Shown: in pieces, positions 28,032-37,400 of the stretch
Layout of the letters: each line of letters starts with the position of its first letter
Numbering within the stretch: position 1 is the first letter of the stretch
Assembly: GCF_000350225.1 (NCBI RefSeq)
Contig: NW_005178992.1
Coordinates: forward strand, 549,360 to 613,359
Origin: Chondrus crispus
Lineage: Eukaryota > Rhodophyta > Florideophyceae > Gigartinales > Gigartinaceae
Reading direction: 5' to 3'
Length of the DNA: 64,000 nucleotides
Notes under the pieces: model-generated
Databases searched by the model: none
What the model was told of the DNA's origin: nothing
What the model saw: only the letters and a program-made list of their open reading frames with translations
Made by a program: the position numbers and the translations under genes

Positions 28032-30266
28032 ATGCCTTCATCACGTCTTAATGTCGGAGATATTGTGTTATTTACAGCAATCCCCGAAGTACAGATGTCA
28101 CTAGGTGTGCAAGGGAGGTATGCCAGAGTTGGACAAGTTTGGTGTTCGACTGAAGATGGGAACGACATACTTGAAGTGAAGGGATGGTTCGGGACTAGAG
28201 CTAGCCTTGAGCAAATCAAAATTTTACACGTAATCTGGAGAAAGGGAAGAAGTAAGCTTGGAGTGCAGGAAAGGACTATTGAAGGAATTGAAAAGAATGG
28301 ATTGTGTCTAGCAAGCGGTGTGCGCATATCAAATCATACATTCATGGAGGATGGAGCTGTGACGTTGAATCGCGTGGCGTCACGTCTGTTCTCAGGAAGA
28401 GCCACTGCGCCATCCGTCCTCTTCGCTGCTGCTATAGTGCTGAACTACGACGCCAGAGTGACCCAAGTCGATCCAAATCCGTATCTGAACCCGTATGAAA
28501 TGTTTTACAAGGCTAACGAGGCGTTGAATGCAGACAGCGCCACTACCCCTACGCAACCGGCTGTGGCGTGGTATACCTTGGCGCAATCGGTATACTCTGG
28601 GGATATAGAGATATTCAGTTCGAATGTAGCGTATGACACGTATATGGAGACCATCACATGCCTCCAGAACTGCAGCTTCAGCCCGCATGATGCCCGCGGC
28701 ATGATAACATACGATTCAGATTTGTTGAGTACCTTGGAAGCAACGAAACATTTTCAGGAGGTAGATCGCAAGAGGCTGAGTATGTCTTTGATGAACTTGG
28801 ATATAACTCGGCAGTTTGCCGCAAGCATTTGCAAGGAGCTGGGGATCCGGGATACGTTTGACGAAAAAGTACTCATGGCGGGGGCGTTGTGCCTAGAAAG
28901 TGAAGCCAGTACGCAACAAGTCGAGTACGCCGAAACCATGTTTTTTGAAGAGGATGGGAGAGCAGACGAAGACGCGGAATGGCGACATACATTCAGTCAC
29001 CACATCGCGTACTCTATCCACCATGCGGACAGAAACGACAGAAACGTCGCCGTATCGATTGGGAAATTTGAAAGGGAGGGAGAAAGCGTAGGCAGGAGGC
29101 ACGCAGATTGTGAACAAGATTATGTGTTTGTGCATATATCAGACGTAACGAGATACATCGGTCATGACCTGAACAGTCTTCTGCTGAGCGGAGCGATGGA
29201 GAGAGGGCGGACGCAGTTCTTGCCAACGGGAAACATGACGATGCTCCCAAAAGCTATTGCGAGAATGGCGAGTCTGGCAGGGTGGCGGGGAAGCTGCACC
29301 CTCACGGTACGTTTCCCAATTTCGAATGGCATGATCAACGATTCGGATTATCACATATGCTTATCTCGCATCTCAAAGCCGAAGATACTGTCGTACGTGG
29401 AGGCTGAAGAGCAGATACAATCAGAGGAGATGAACGATTTGAAGCGTATCTATAACCTGGTGAACCAAACATTTCCTCAGGCCGTGGAAGAAGAAGAATA
29501 CGTTGACTATCACGAGTTGAACGTTGATGCACAAGAACACATGGGGATATCTGTGTCGCCTCGGGTGCGCACCAAAAGGGCGTCCGTACTGATTTCGTCG
29601 ATGGAAAAGGCGGCAAACATCGCCTGCGCTAGGTACGCCGAAGACAGAGGCGTGCCCATGTGCTTTTTGAACCAAATGGCACCCGATGACGTGAATAGTG
29701 TTCCAAGTTTTGTGTTCTGTGCAGAGATCCTCCCTCACCACGTCCAGGATGAAGAAGCCTGTGCTTTGATTACCTCTCCAGTCCATCGTGGGCCAGATCT
29801 GATCAACCACATACAGCTGAAAGCACAGCTACGGAAGGATGCACAGCGACGAACACGCAGATATCTTACAAGAGAGAAAATCATGGAAGAGATTGAGAAC
29901 AACAACTTCACACTCAAATACCACCGTGGCATACAGATGGAAGACAGAATCACGCAGTATTATACGCACAAGTTTCTGAAGGGCCAAACTCAAAAGACGC
30001 TAGTGGGGACGATGTTGGGGTACCCCTCGGACGTAACAGATTTGAATCCAGACACAACGCGCATCAACGATATGCAGGCATCTGGATGCCGTTCCTTCCA
30101 GAAATGCCTCGTGCAATTAGATAGCAGTGGAATTCGCATTTTCGTGATGCTTCCGTGTGGAATCGCAGCAGGATCGAAACTGAATCTGTCGTTGTCCTGG
30201 ATTTGCCCAGACAGTATGCGTCATGATGCATTTGCTACACAAATGGCAATGGATGTTACCGGATAA
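28032..30266 (+). CDS. RNase II/RNB-like protein with a degenerate catalytic site
   Basis: 744 residues from the ATG at 28,032. The second half follows the RNB exoribonuclease fold: VFVHISDVTRYI at about 365-376, ERGRTQFLPTGNMTMLPKAI (compare RGTSVYLPD...PMLP), and ITSPVHRGPDLINH at 580-593 (compare TSPIRRYPDLLVH). RNB enzymes degrade RNA 3' to 5' using four clustered aspartates in a TIDxxxARDxDDA motif. Here the aligned segment is SIHHADRNDRNVAVSI (328-343): one Asp remains (336), and the others are His330, Asn338 and Val339. Activity is therefore doubtful, and a binding or structural role is possible. The N-terminal 300 residues match nothing I know. It is co-oriented with the ParB/dioxygenase gene but 0.9 kb away. 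Confidence 0.7.
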   Translation: MPSSRLNVGDIVLFTAIPEVQMSLGVQGRYARVGQVWCSTEDGNDILEVKGWFGTRASLEQIKILHVIWRKGRSKLGVQERTIEGIEKNGLCLASGVRISNHTFMEDGAVTLNRVASRLFSGRATAPSVLFAAAIVLNYDARVTQVDPNPYLNPYEMFYKANEALNADSATTPTQPAVAWYTLAQSVYSGDIEIFSSNVAYDTYMETITCLQNCSFSPHDARGMITYDSDLLSTLEATKHFQEVDRKRLSMSLMNLDITRQFAASICKELGIRDTFDEKVLMAGALCLESEASTQQVEYAETMFFEEDGRADEDAEWRHTFSHHIAYSIHHADRNDRNVAVSIGKFEREGESVGRRHADCEQDYVFVHISDVTRYIGHDLNSLLLSGAMERGRTQFLPTGNMTMLPKAIARMASLAGWRGSCTLTVRFPISNGMINDSDYHICLSRISKPKILSYVEAEEQIQSEEMNDLKRIYNLVNQTFPQAVEEEEYVDYHELNVDAQEHMGISVSPRVRTKRASVLISSMEKAANIACARYAEDRGVPMCFLNQMAPDDVNSVPSFVFCAEILPHHVQDEEACALITSPVHRGPDLINHIQLKAQLRKDAQRRTRRYLTREKIMEEIENNNFTLKYHRGIQMEDRITQYYTHKFLKGQTQKTLVGTMLGYPSDVTDLNPDTTRINDMQASGCRSFQKCLVQLDSSGIRIFVMLPCGIAAGSKLNLSLSWICPDSMRHDAFATQMAMDVTG

Positions 30267-30525
30267 CCACGCGATGCAAGCCGAGGCCCAGTCTTTGGGC
30301 AGAAGTGGAAAAGTAATATACGCACAGGGTAGAACCAAGTTTTCACAGATAATTAGGAGATATTCCCTTTTATAATATAGAGTAAGGCATATTCCCTATA
30401 CCCAAACGACATTACAAATTACGATGAAGTACTGTGGGAATGGAAAAAGCAATTAGCACATCACCAAGTACTAAAGAATATTACAATTAGCAGCAATAGT
30501 CCTGTTACGCAAAAGTAATACTAAT
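30267..30525. other. short AT-rich intergenic region
   Basis: It contains ggagatattcccttttataa, then tatagag (30,356-30,382), nearly repeated at 61,417-61,443. This is a shared repeat edge. No gene is seen. Confidence 0.4.
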
Positions 30526-30650
30526 TCACCCCGAGCCCCATTTTTATAAAAAGAAACATTTGGAAAACATTAGTGTAATTTGAAATATTCAAATGGAATT
30601 TGCAATTTTTTAAATTAATGTAATTTCAAACAAATGCGATTAGCAGAAAA
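30526..30650. repeat. AT-rich dispersed repeat, copy 1
   Basis: Begins caccccgagccccattt and ends aatttcaaacaaatg; a diverged copy is at 33,800-33,908. After each copy the sequence passes into gggatt-rich DNA. Confidence 0.6.
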
Positions 30651-30717
30651 GTGGGATTAGCCCATCGTGGGATTAGCAGGGATTAGGGCGAATCCCGCGA
30701 ATCCCGTGAAACCCATA

Positions 30718-31125
30718 ACTAAGAAGTATACAAGTTTAAAAGCAGAGCAGTATAGAAGTACGAAAGCAGATAAGTATAGAAGAATGGAAATTTAGAAGTA
30801 TAAGAGTATGATAGTATAGAAGAATAAGAAGTATAAAAGTATAGAAGTTTAGAAGCAGAGAAGCAGAGAAGTTTCGACACAGAAAAGCAGAGAAGTTTAA
30901 AAGCAGAGATGTATAGAAGCACAGAGGCAGAGGCGTTTGAATGCAGAGAACTATGGAAGTATAGAAGTTTAAAAGCAGAGCGGTATAGAAGTATAGAAGC
31001 AGAATTTTAAAAGCAGAGCGGGATAGTAGTATATAAGTTTAGAACAGGGAAGTATGGAAGAATAGAATTTTAAAAGCAGAGAAGTTCAGAAGTGTAAAAG
31101 TATAGAAGGATAGAAGTTTAAAAGG
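30718..31125. repeat. low-complexity agaagtatag / aagcagagaag tract
   Basis: About 400 bp of degenerate 10-12-bp tandem units. Frames across it translate to Ser/Tyr/Phe-rich artefacts. Confidence 0.7.
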
Positions 31126-31180
31126 AAGTACGACCACGGTAGAGTACTGTACGGAGGGGGGAGGGGGGCGCAGTAGAAAT

Positions 31181-31266
31181 AAAAAATGCGTGGGCATTAG
31201 CAACGCTGACCTAGAATACCGTTTTTTGTTAAATTGTTGTACAGCTGGTTGGCAGCCGCCGAAAAG
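31181..31266 (+). repeat. 88-bp repeat, copy 2
   Basis: Near-identical to 27,479-27,566 and ends 7 bp before the ATG at 31,273, so it would form the 5' untranslated region of that gene. Confidence 0.65.
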
Positions 31267-31272
31267 ACAGCC

Positions 31273-31698
31273 ATGAACCTTCTTCTGGCGGCGCATCCCG
31301 ACGGTAGACACTCCACGCCCGTTTTGGAAGAGGCCATTCAAGAAGATCTTCCGCCGATAAACAAGGTGTTCTCTGCGGAAGCGAGGGACGCTTTTAACTA
31401 CCTTCGCCGCGTGACCGACATGTACAACTGCTTTGAAATGCCAGAATTGGTACTTGCGGAAATTGACGTCTCATTTCGACAAAACGGAGAGTACAACGAA
31501 ATCATTTGGATGGCGACCGCACTGTACACTTTTGGCAGTGGTGAGATCAATGGGATGCTTGGCTTCTACGAAGAAATTTATGGAGGACATGTAGGAGTAT
31601 GTGGCGAAGACAGTGATCAGAGCATAGAGATGGATGATATAGATGACGAAGAATTGGATGAAATGCTAGAGCCAGTTACTCCAGAAACGCACTACTAA
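31273..31698 (+). CDS. small acidic hypothetical protein
   Basis: 141 residues from the ATG at 31,273 (MNLLLAAHPDG). The middle is helical and non-repetitive (FSAEARDAFNYLRRV, EIIWMATALYTF). The last 35 residues are strongly acidic (EMDDIDDEELDEMLE). No family is recognised. Balanced composition and a clean start suggest a real gene. Its leader is the duplicated 88-bp segment. Confidence 0.55.
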   Translation: MNLLLAAHPDGRHSTPVLEEAIQEDLPPINKVFSAEARDAFNYLRRVTDMYNCFEMPELVLAEIDVSFRQNGEYNEIIWMATALYTFGSGEINGMLGFYEEIYGGHVGVCGEDSDQSIEMDDIDDEELDEMLEPVTPETHY

Positions 31699-31989
31699 TC
31701 AGTCTGTTGCGAATAAACACGATCTGGCTCATTGCTTCTCACTGTTTATTTTTCATACGTTCTAGCTGCTTGCGCTCTCCCCCTCCATCCTTCGCTTTTT
31801 TTTGGTCTGGCGGTTGGTTGCTCCTGGTGCGGGATGCAGTACAGTTCTTCTTTTTCTAGATGTAAGGGGCAGTAAAAGTGGACGAGTGCCTGTGTGCCTG
31901 CATGCAATACCTACCATTGAGTCCATAGTCTAAAGTACCGATCTTACTTCAATTGGTCTACATGTTTCGAGCAGCAGAGGGGGCTGCCC

Positions 31990-33078
31990 CTAAGAAGTGT
32001 AAACGCCCGCTATGAGAGGTGTTAGCACTAGGTCCTTCCTAAGCGAGAGACCTGGACCAGTGTATTCCGTCATCCATGAGACTCCGTCTCTGCTGGTAAC
32101 GCTAAAGTACTTGTCGTTTGAGTACAAATAAAGCAAGCCGGTTCCGGTGTCGTGCAACTGACCGCGCATCCATGGGCCCGTAGGCAACGGCTTGGTGATT
32201 TCAAAGACTCCTGTCATCTCCTCCATGCAAAGAAAGTTGACGGTGCCTCGGAACAACTGGAACGAAGAGGCGTAAACCGGGATAAAAGCTAGGAGAGCGT
32301 CGAGGGGAAGTCTGAGATACGTGGCAAGACTTTGAATGTCGCACTGAACGATTCCGCCTGGCTTGTCGATGAAACCAAACATTTTGCCTCCATGCCGCTC
32401 CACAGACTGCTTTGCTTTAAGCAGACGTGACAATATGCGATCGAAGGATGGAACAACCTCTTTTGAACAGGTACGGAAGAACCCACCTCGAAGACGATCC
32501 AACACACCAGCAGGGTAGTCTTGATCGTTGACGTGCAGGACCAAGTGAGTACCGCGCATAACCCAAGCTCCTTGAAACATGTCATATTGCTGTACTACCT
32601 CATCATCAACGTAGATGGGCCAAGACTGAAATCTGACTCCTGCTGGATCCCGAAAAGAATCCGTTGGGATTTCATGAAAAGGAAGGGGGGAGATCTGGTT
32701 TCCAGGAGACGGAGAGCAATTCGTTGACCAGTAGAAGAAGTGGCCACTGTGAAGTCTTGCGAGGGCAACATTGCGGCCACGTTCAGTTGCTCTCCAAGTC
32801 TGCGGGAAGGGAGAGGAGATGTAGAGATCCCCCTTGTCGACGCCACCGGGCCCTAGAAGCGGGGCGTGAGGTTTGTACTGCACGTACTTTGCGTGCGGAT
32901 TGGGAGCGAGGGAGCGAGGTTGGTGGCGAGGGAGGTCCTTTTCTCCATGGTCACCTCCCAAGTAGACCACGTGGCCATCGGGAAGAAGCTCGGATAGCTC
33001 ACCTGCCCTCTTGACGTTAATGCACGAAACGCGCCTGTTGGGAGGGTCGGCGGGGGCGGCGGGAAGAGTGTTGTCGTA
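31990..33078 (-). CDS. hypothetical protein, C-terminal part of a likely split gene
   Basis: Open from about 33,078 to the stop at 31,990 (about 360 codons), with no ATG in the first 200 codons. Translation begins near LPAAPADPPNRRVSC and KRAGELSELLPDGHVVYLGG, and ends LTPLIAGVYTS. The composition is ordinary globular protein with no family I recognise. Lacking a start and overlapping the end of the upstream same-strand frame (33,017-33,533), it is probably the continuation of that frame after a very short intron or a frameshift. Confidence 0.5.
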   Translation of the reverse strand, partial: YDNTLPAAPADPPNRRVSCINVKRAGELSELLPDGHVVYLGGDHGEKDLPRHQPRSLAPNPHAKYVQYKPHAPLLGPGGVDKGDLYISSPFPQTWRATERGRNVALARLHSGHFFYWSTNCSPSPGNQISPLPFHEIPTDSFRDPAGVRFQSWPIYVDDEVVQQYDMFQGAWVMRGTHLVLHVNDQDYPAGVLDRLRGGFFRTCSKEVVPSFDRILSRLLKAKQSVERHGGKMFGFIDKPGGIVQCDIQSLATYLRLPLDALLAFIPVYASSFQLFRGTVNFLCMEEMTGVFEITKPLPTGPWMRGQLHDTGTGLLYLYSNDKYFSVTSRDGVSWMTEYTGPGLSLRKDLVLTPLIAGVYTS

Positions 33079-33533
33079 GATTTAGCTTAGATGAGTGCCT
33101 GTAGTAATAAGGACACCAGTTGTCTGCCTCGACCTCGGGCAAATTGCCGAACTTGGACCTTGATATGTCGGTCTTGATGTAGGCGTTCGCGCAATCAAAC
33201 TTTCCGTCCAGACGAAAGCCCTTGTCATCGAGAGCCCCGGTAATGGCTTTATATAACTTGATGACGGCAGCGGAAATAATGATATGACCACTTGGCGTGA
33301 ATACACGGTCATCGGTGGTGAGGTCGGAAAGCTTGCGCAATTGGTATTTCCTGCTGGTGCCATGATAGATCCAGACGTTCTTGCCTTCAACCTTGAGGCT
33401 GGGATTGCCTTCGTCTAGATGCAGAGAGGTACTGGAGCTGTCCAAGTCGTCTGCGTGGCCGCCGGAGAACATGGTGTCGATTTGATCATGAGCGGCCTGG
33501 CGCGTTGCAGTGTGGCTTGCGTACCTGGGCATG
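33017..33533 (-). CDS. hypothetical protein, N-terminal part of a likely split gene
   Basis: 171 residues from the ATG at 33,533 (MPRYASHTATRQAAHDQ). The start is chosen because a TATA box (ctataaata) lies about 130 bp upstream. The segment SLKVEGKNVWIYHGTSRKY and a following hydrophobic stretch look globular. The last 30 residues (Arg/Ser/Gln-rich) are probably out of frame, and the true protein likely continues in the frame ending at 31,990. No family is recognised. Confidence 0.5.
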
Positions 33534-33660
33534 TTAAGACTTGAGGATACAAAGCGAGGGGTGAGGACTGAGGCGAAGCGAGGAGAACGAGCAGAGGCGG
33601 AAAAGCATGAGGATATTGGGAGGGCTCGAAGGGGCAACTTTGAGATCAGCGAGGAGGGGT

Positions 33661-33672
33661 ATCTATTTATAG
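33661..33672 (-). promoter_or_regulatory. TATA box for the split hypothetical gene
   Basis: On the minus strand it reads ctctataaatagata, a consensus TATA element. It is placed to start transcription about 100 bp before the ATG at 33,533. Confidence 0.5.
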
Positions 33673-33799
33673 AGCCCAGAGCCATGAAGAGTTTAGGTAA
33701 AAATGACACGTGGAGCTGAAGTTGAGGTATCCGTGAGAAGCTAAGGCATAATGACAGTGTACAATAAACAATTACAGCACACAGCACCAAACGACTTCA

Positions 33800-33908
33800 C
33801 CCCGAGCCCCATTTAAAAAAATCCATGTTTAGAAAACATTAATTTAATTTCAAATATTAAAATGTAATTGCACAAATTAATTAATTAACGCAATTTCAAA
33901 CAAATGGG
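33800..33908. repeat. AT-rich dispersed repeat, copy 2
   Basis: Diverged copy of 30,526-30,650, immediately followed by the ctatacccatgtccgaacag repeat. Confidence 0.6.
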
Positions 33909-33916
33909 ATTCGTAT

Positions 33917-34496
33917 CTATACCCATGTCCGAACAGACGCGCGTTCAGGTGGGCTGAAATTAAGCGCAAATTTACTTCGGTCTGACGGAGTGCGCATTGG
34001 CTAGAAAAAAATCTGGAAAAATTTCAATGCGCACAGGGCCAAATTTGATTATTTTATCATACCGGATGGACGTCGAAAATTGCCGACATGCATCCGACCG
34101 CAACGGTTGGCCGGATGGACGTCATCCTCGCTGTCATGTCGCGTCATTGATCCCGTTCGTCGCTGTCACGATATCATTCGCGGTTCCCCTATTCACGCCC
34201 CTGAATCCCGACGCGCATCTACTGGCTGGCGCTCCTCGTAACGCGCGTCTATTGGTTCACTACTGATCTCACTTACTCTGTCCGTTCCACTCCTTCCCCC
34301 GCCCTGAATGACCACATACTGTATGAGACAATCTCATCCGCACGTTCTCTGGAACCACACCGCTCCCCTTCCGTACTCCTGTTGCCCCTGCTCCAACGCG
34401 CCCGCCCTCTTACGACTATCCCTGTCCGTTTAGGGAATTAGGGGAATTAGGTGATTGACAGGTTTACGCATATTGATATAAGGATGTAGGGACCAT
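33917..34496. repeat. interspersed repeat beginning ctatacccatgtccgaacag
   Basis: Near-identical to 13,907-14,490. It abuts the satellite array at its right end, and its first bases (tatacccatg) match the first bases of the 88-bp satellite unit, hinting at a common origin. Confidence 0.75.
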
Positions 34497-37400
34497 CTAT
34501 TCCCTATACCCATCGGTTGGACGGATGGGAGGTTAGGCGTCGAAATTGGCATCGCTATTGAAGATTCCTGGGATGGAAGGCCTACTGGCTCCATAAAATA
34601 TCTGCAAAAATTATATCAAAGCACGGGCCAAAACACTCCCCACGCTCCGCGGCGGATGGAAGTCCCGAATCTCGGACGGAAGGCTTATTGGTCGGATGGA
34701 AGGTTTCATCGCTGGTTTCATCCGTGTGGCAGCGCTCGTTATGATCATTCTATACCCATGGGTTGGACGGATGGGAGGTTAGGCGTCGAAATTGGCATCA
34801 CTATTGAAGATTCCTGGGATGGAAGGGCTACTGGCTCCTATACCCATGGGTTGGACGGATGGGAGGTTAGGCGTCGAAATTGGCATCGCTATTGAAGATT
34901 CCTGGGATGGAACGCCTACTGGCTCCATAAAATATCTGCAAAAATTATATCAAAGCACGGGCCAAAACACTCCCCACGCTCCGCGGCGGATGGAAGTCCC
35001 GAATCTCGGACGGAAGGCTTATTGGTCGGATGGAAGGTTTCATCGCTGGTTTCATCCGTGTGGCAGCGCTCGTTATGATCATTCTATACCTATGGGTTGG
35101 ACGGATGGGAGGTTAGGCGTCGAAATTGGCATCGCTATTGAAGATTCCTGGGATGGAAGGGCTACTGGCTCCTATACCCATGGGTTGGACGGATGGGAGG
35201 TTAGGCGTCGAAATTGGCATCGCTATTGAAGATTCCTGGGATGGAAGGCCTACTGGCTCCATAAAATATCTGCAAAAATTATATCAAAGCACGGGCCAAA
35301 ACACTCCCCACGCTCCGCAGCGGATGGAAGTCCCGAATCTCGGACGGAAGGCTTATTGGTCGGATGGAAGGTTTCATCGCTGGTTTCATCCGTGTGGCAG
35401 CGCTCGTTATGATCATTCTATACCTATGGGTTGGACGGATGGGAGGTTAGGCGTCGAAATTGGCATCGCTATTGAAGATTCCTGGGATGGAAGGGCTACT
35501 GGCTCCTATACCCATGGGTTGGACGGATGGGAGGTTAGGCGTCTAAATTGGCATCGCTGTTGAAGATTCCCGGGATGGAAGGACTACTGGCTCTTATACC
35601 CATGGGTTGGAAGGATGGGAGGTTAGGCGTTGAAATTGGCATCGCTATTGAAGATTCGTGGGATGGAAGGGATACTGGCTCTTGTACCCATGGGTTGGAG
35701 GGATGGGAGGTTAGGCGTCGAAATTGGCATCGCTATTGAAGATTCCTGGGATGGAAGGGCTACTGCCTCTTATACCCATGGGTTGGACGGATGGGAGGTT
35801 AGGCGTTGAAATTGGCATCGCTATTGAAGATTCCTGGGATGGAAGGCCTACTGGCTCCATAAAATATCTGCAAAAATTATATCAAAGCACGGGCCAAAAC
35901 ACTCCCCACGCTCTGCGGCGGATGGAAGTCCCGAATCTGGCACGGAAGGCCTATTTGTCGGATGGAAGGTTTCATCGCTGGTTTCATCCGTGTGGCAGCG
36001 CTCGTTATGATCATTCTATACCCATGGGTTGGACGGATGGGAGGTTAGGCGTCGAAATTGGCATCGCTATTGAAGATTCCTGGGATGGAAGGGCTACTGG
36101 CTCCATAAAATATCTGCAAAAATTATATCAAATCACGGGCCAAAACACTCCCCACGCTCCGCGGCGGATGGAAGCCCCGCATCTCGGATGGAAGGCCAAT
36201 TCGTCGGATGGAAGGTTTCATCGCTGGTTTCATCCGTGTGGCAGCGCTCGTTATGATCATTCTATACCTATGGGTTGGACGGATGGGAGGTTAGGCGTCG
36301 AAATTGGCATCGCTATTGAGGATTCCTGGGATGGAAGGGCTACTGGCTCCTATACCCATGGGTTGGACGGATGGGAGGTTAGGCGTCGAAATTGGCATCG
36401 CTATTGAAGATTCCTGGGATGCAAGGGCTACTGGCTCCTATACCCATGGGTTGGACGGATGGGAGATTAGGCGTCGAAATTGGCATCGCTATTGAAGATT
36501 CCTGGGATGGAACGCCTACTGGCTCCATAAAATATCTGCAAAAATTATATCAAAGCACGGGCCAAAACACTCCCCACGCTCCGCGGCGGATGGAAGTCCC
36601 GAATCTCGGACGGAAGCCTTATTGGTCGGATGGAAGGTTTCATCGCTGGTTTCATCCGTGTGGCAGCGCTCGTTATGATCATTCTATACCTATGGGTTGG
36701 ACGGATGGGAGGTTAGGCGTCGAAATTGGCATCGCTATTGAAGATTCCTGGGATGGAAGGGCTACTGGCTCCTATACCCATGGGTTGGACGGATGGGAGG
36801 TTAGGCGTCGAAATTGGCATCGCTATTGAAGATTCCTGGGATGCAAGGGCTACTGGCTCCTATACCCATGGGTTGGACGGATGGGAGGTTAGGCGTCGAA
36901 ATTGGCATCGCTATTGAAGATTCCTGGGATGGAACGCCTACTGGCTCCATAAAATATCTGCAAAAATTATATCAAAGCACGGGCCAAAACACTCCCCACG
37001 CTCCGCGGCGGATGGAAGTCCCGAATCTCGGACGGAAGGCTTATTGGTCGGATGGAAGGTTTCATCGCTGGTTTCATCCGTGTGGCAGCGCTCGTTATGA
37101 TCATTCTATACCCATGGGTTGGACGGATGGGAGGTTAGGCGTCGAAATTGGCATCGCTATTGAAGATTCCTGGGATGGAAGGGCTACTGGCTCCTATACC
37201 CATGGGTTCGACGGATGGGAGGTTAGGCGTCGAAATTGGCATCGCTATTGAAGATTCCTGGGATGCAAGGGCTACTGGCTCCTATACCCATGGGTTGGAC
37301 GGATGGGAGGTTAGGCGTCGAAATTGGCATCGCTATTGAAGATTCCTGGGATGGAAGGCCTACTGGCTCCATAAAATATCTGCAAAAATTATATCAAAGC

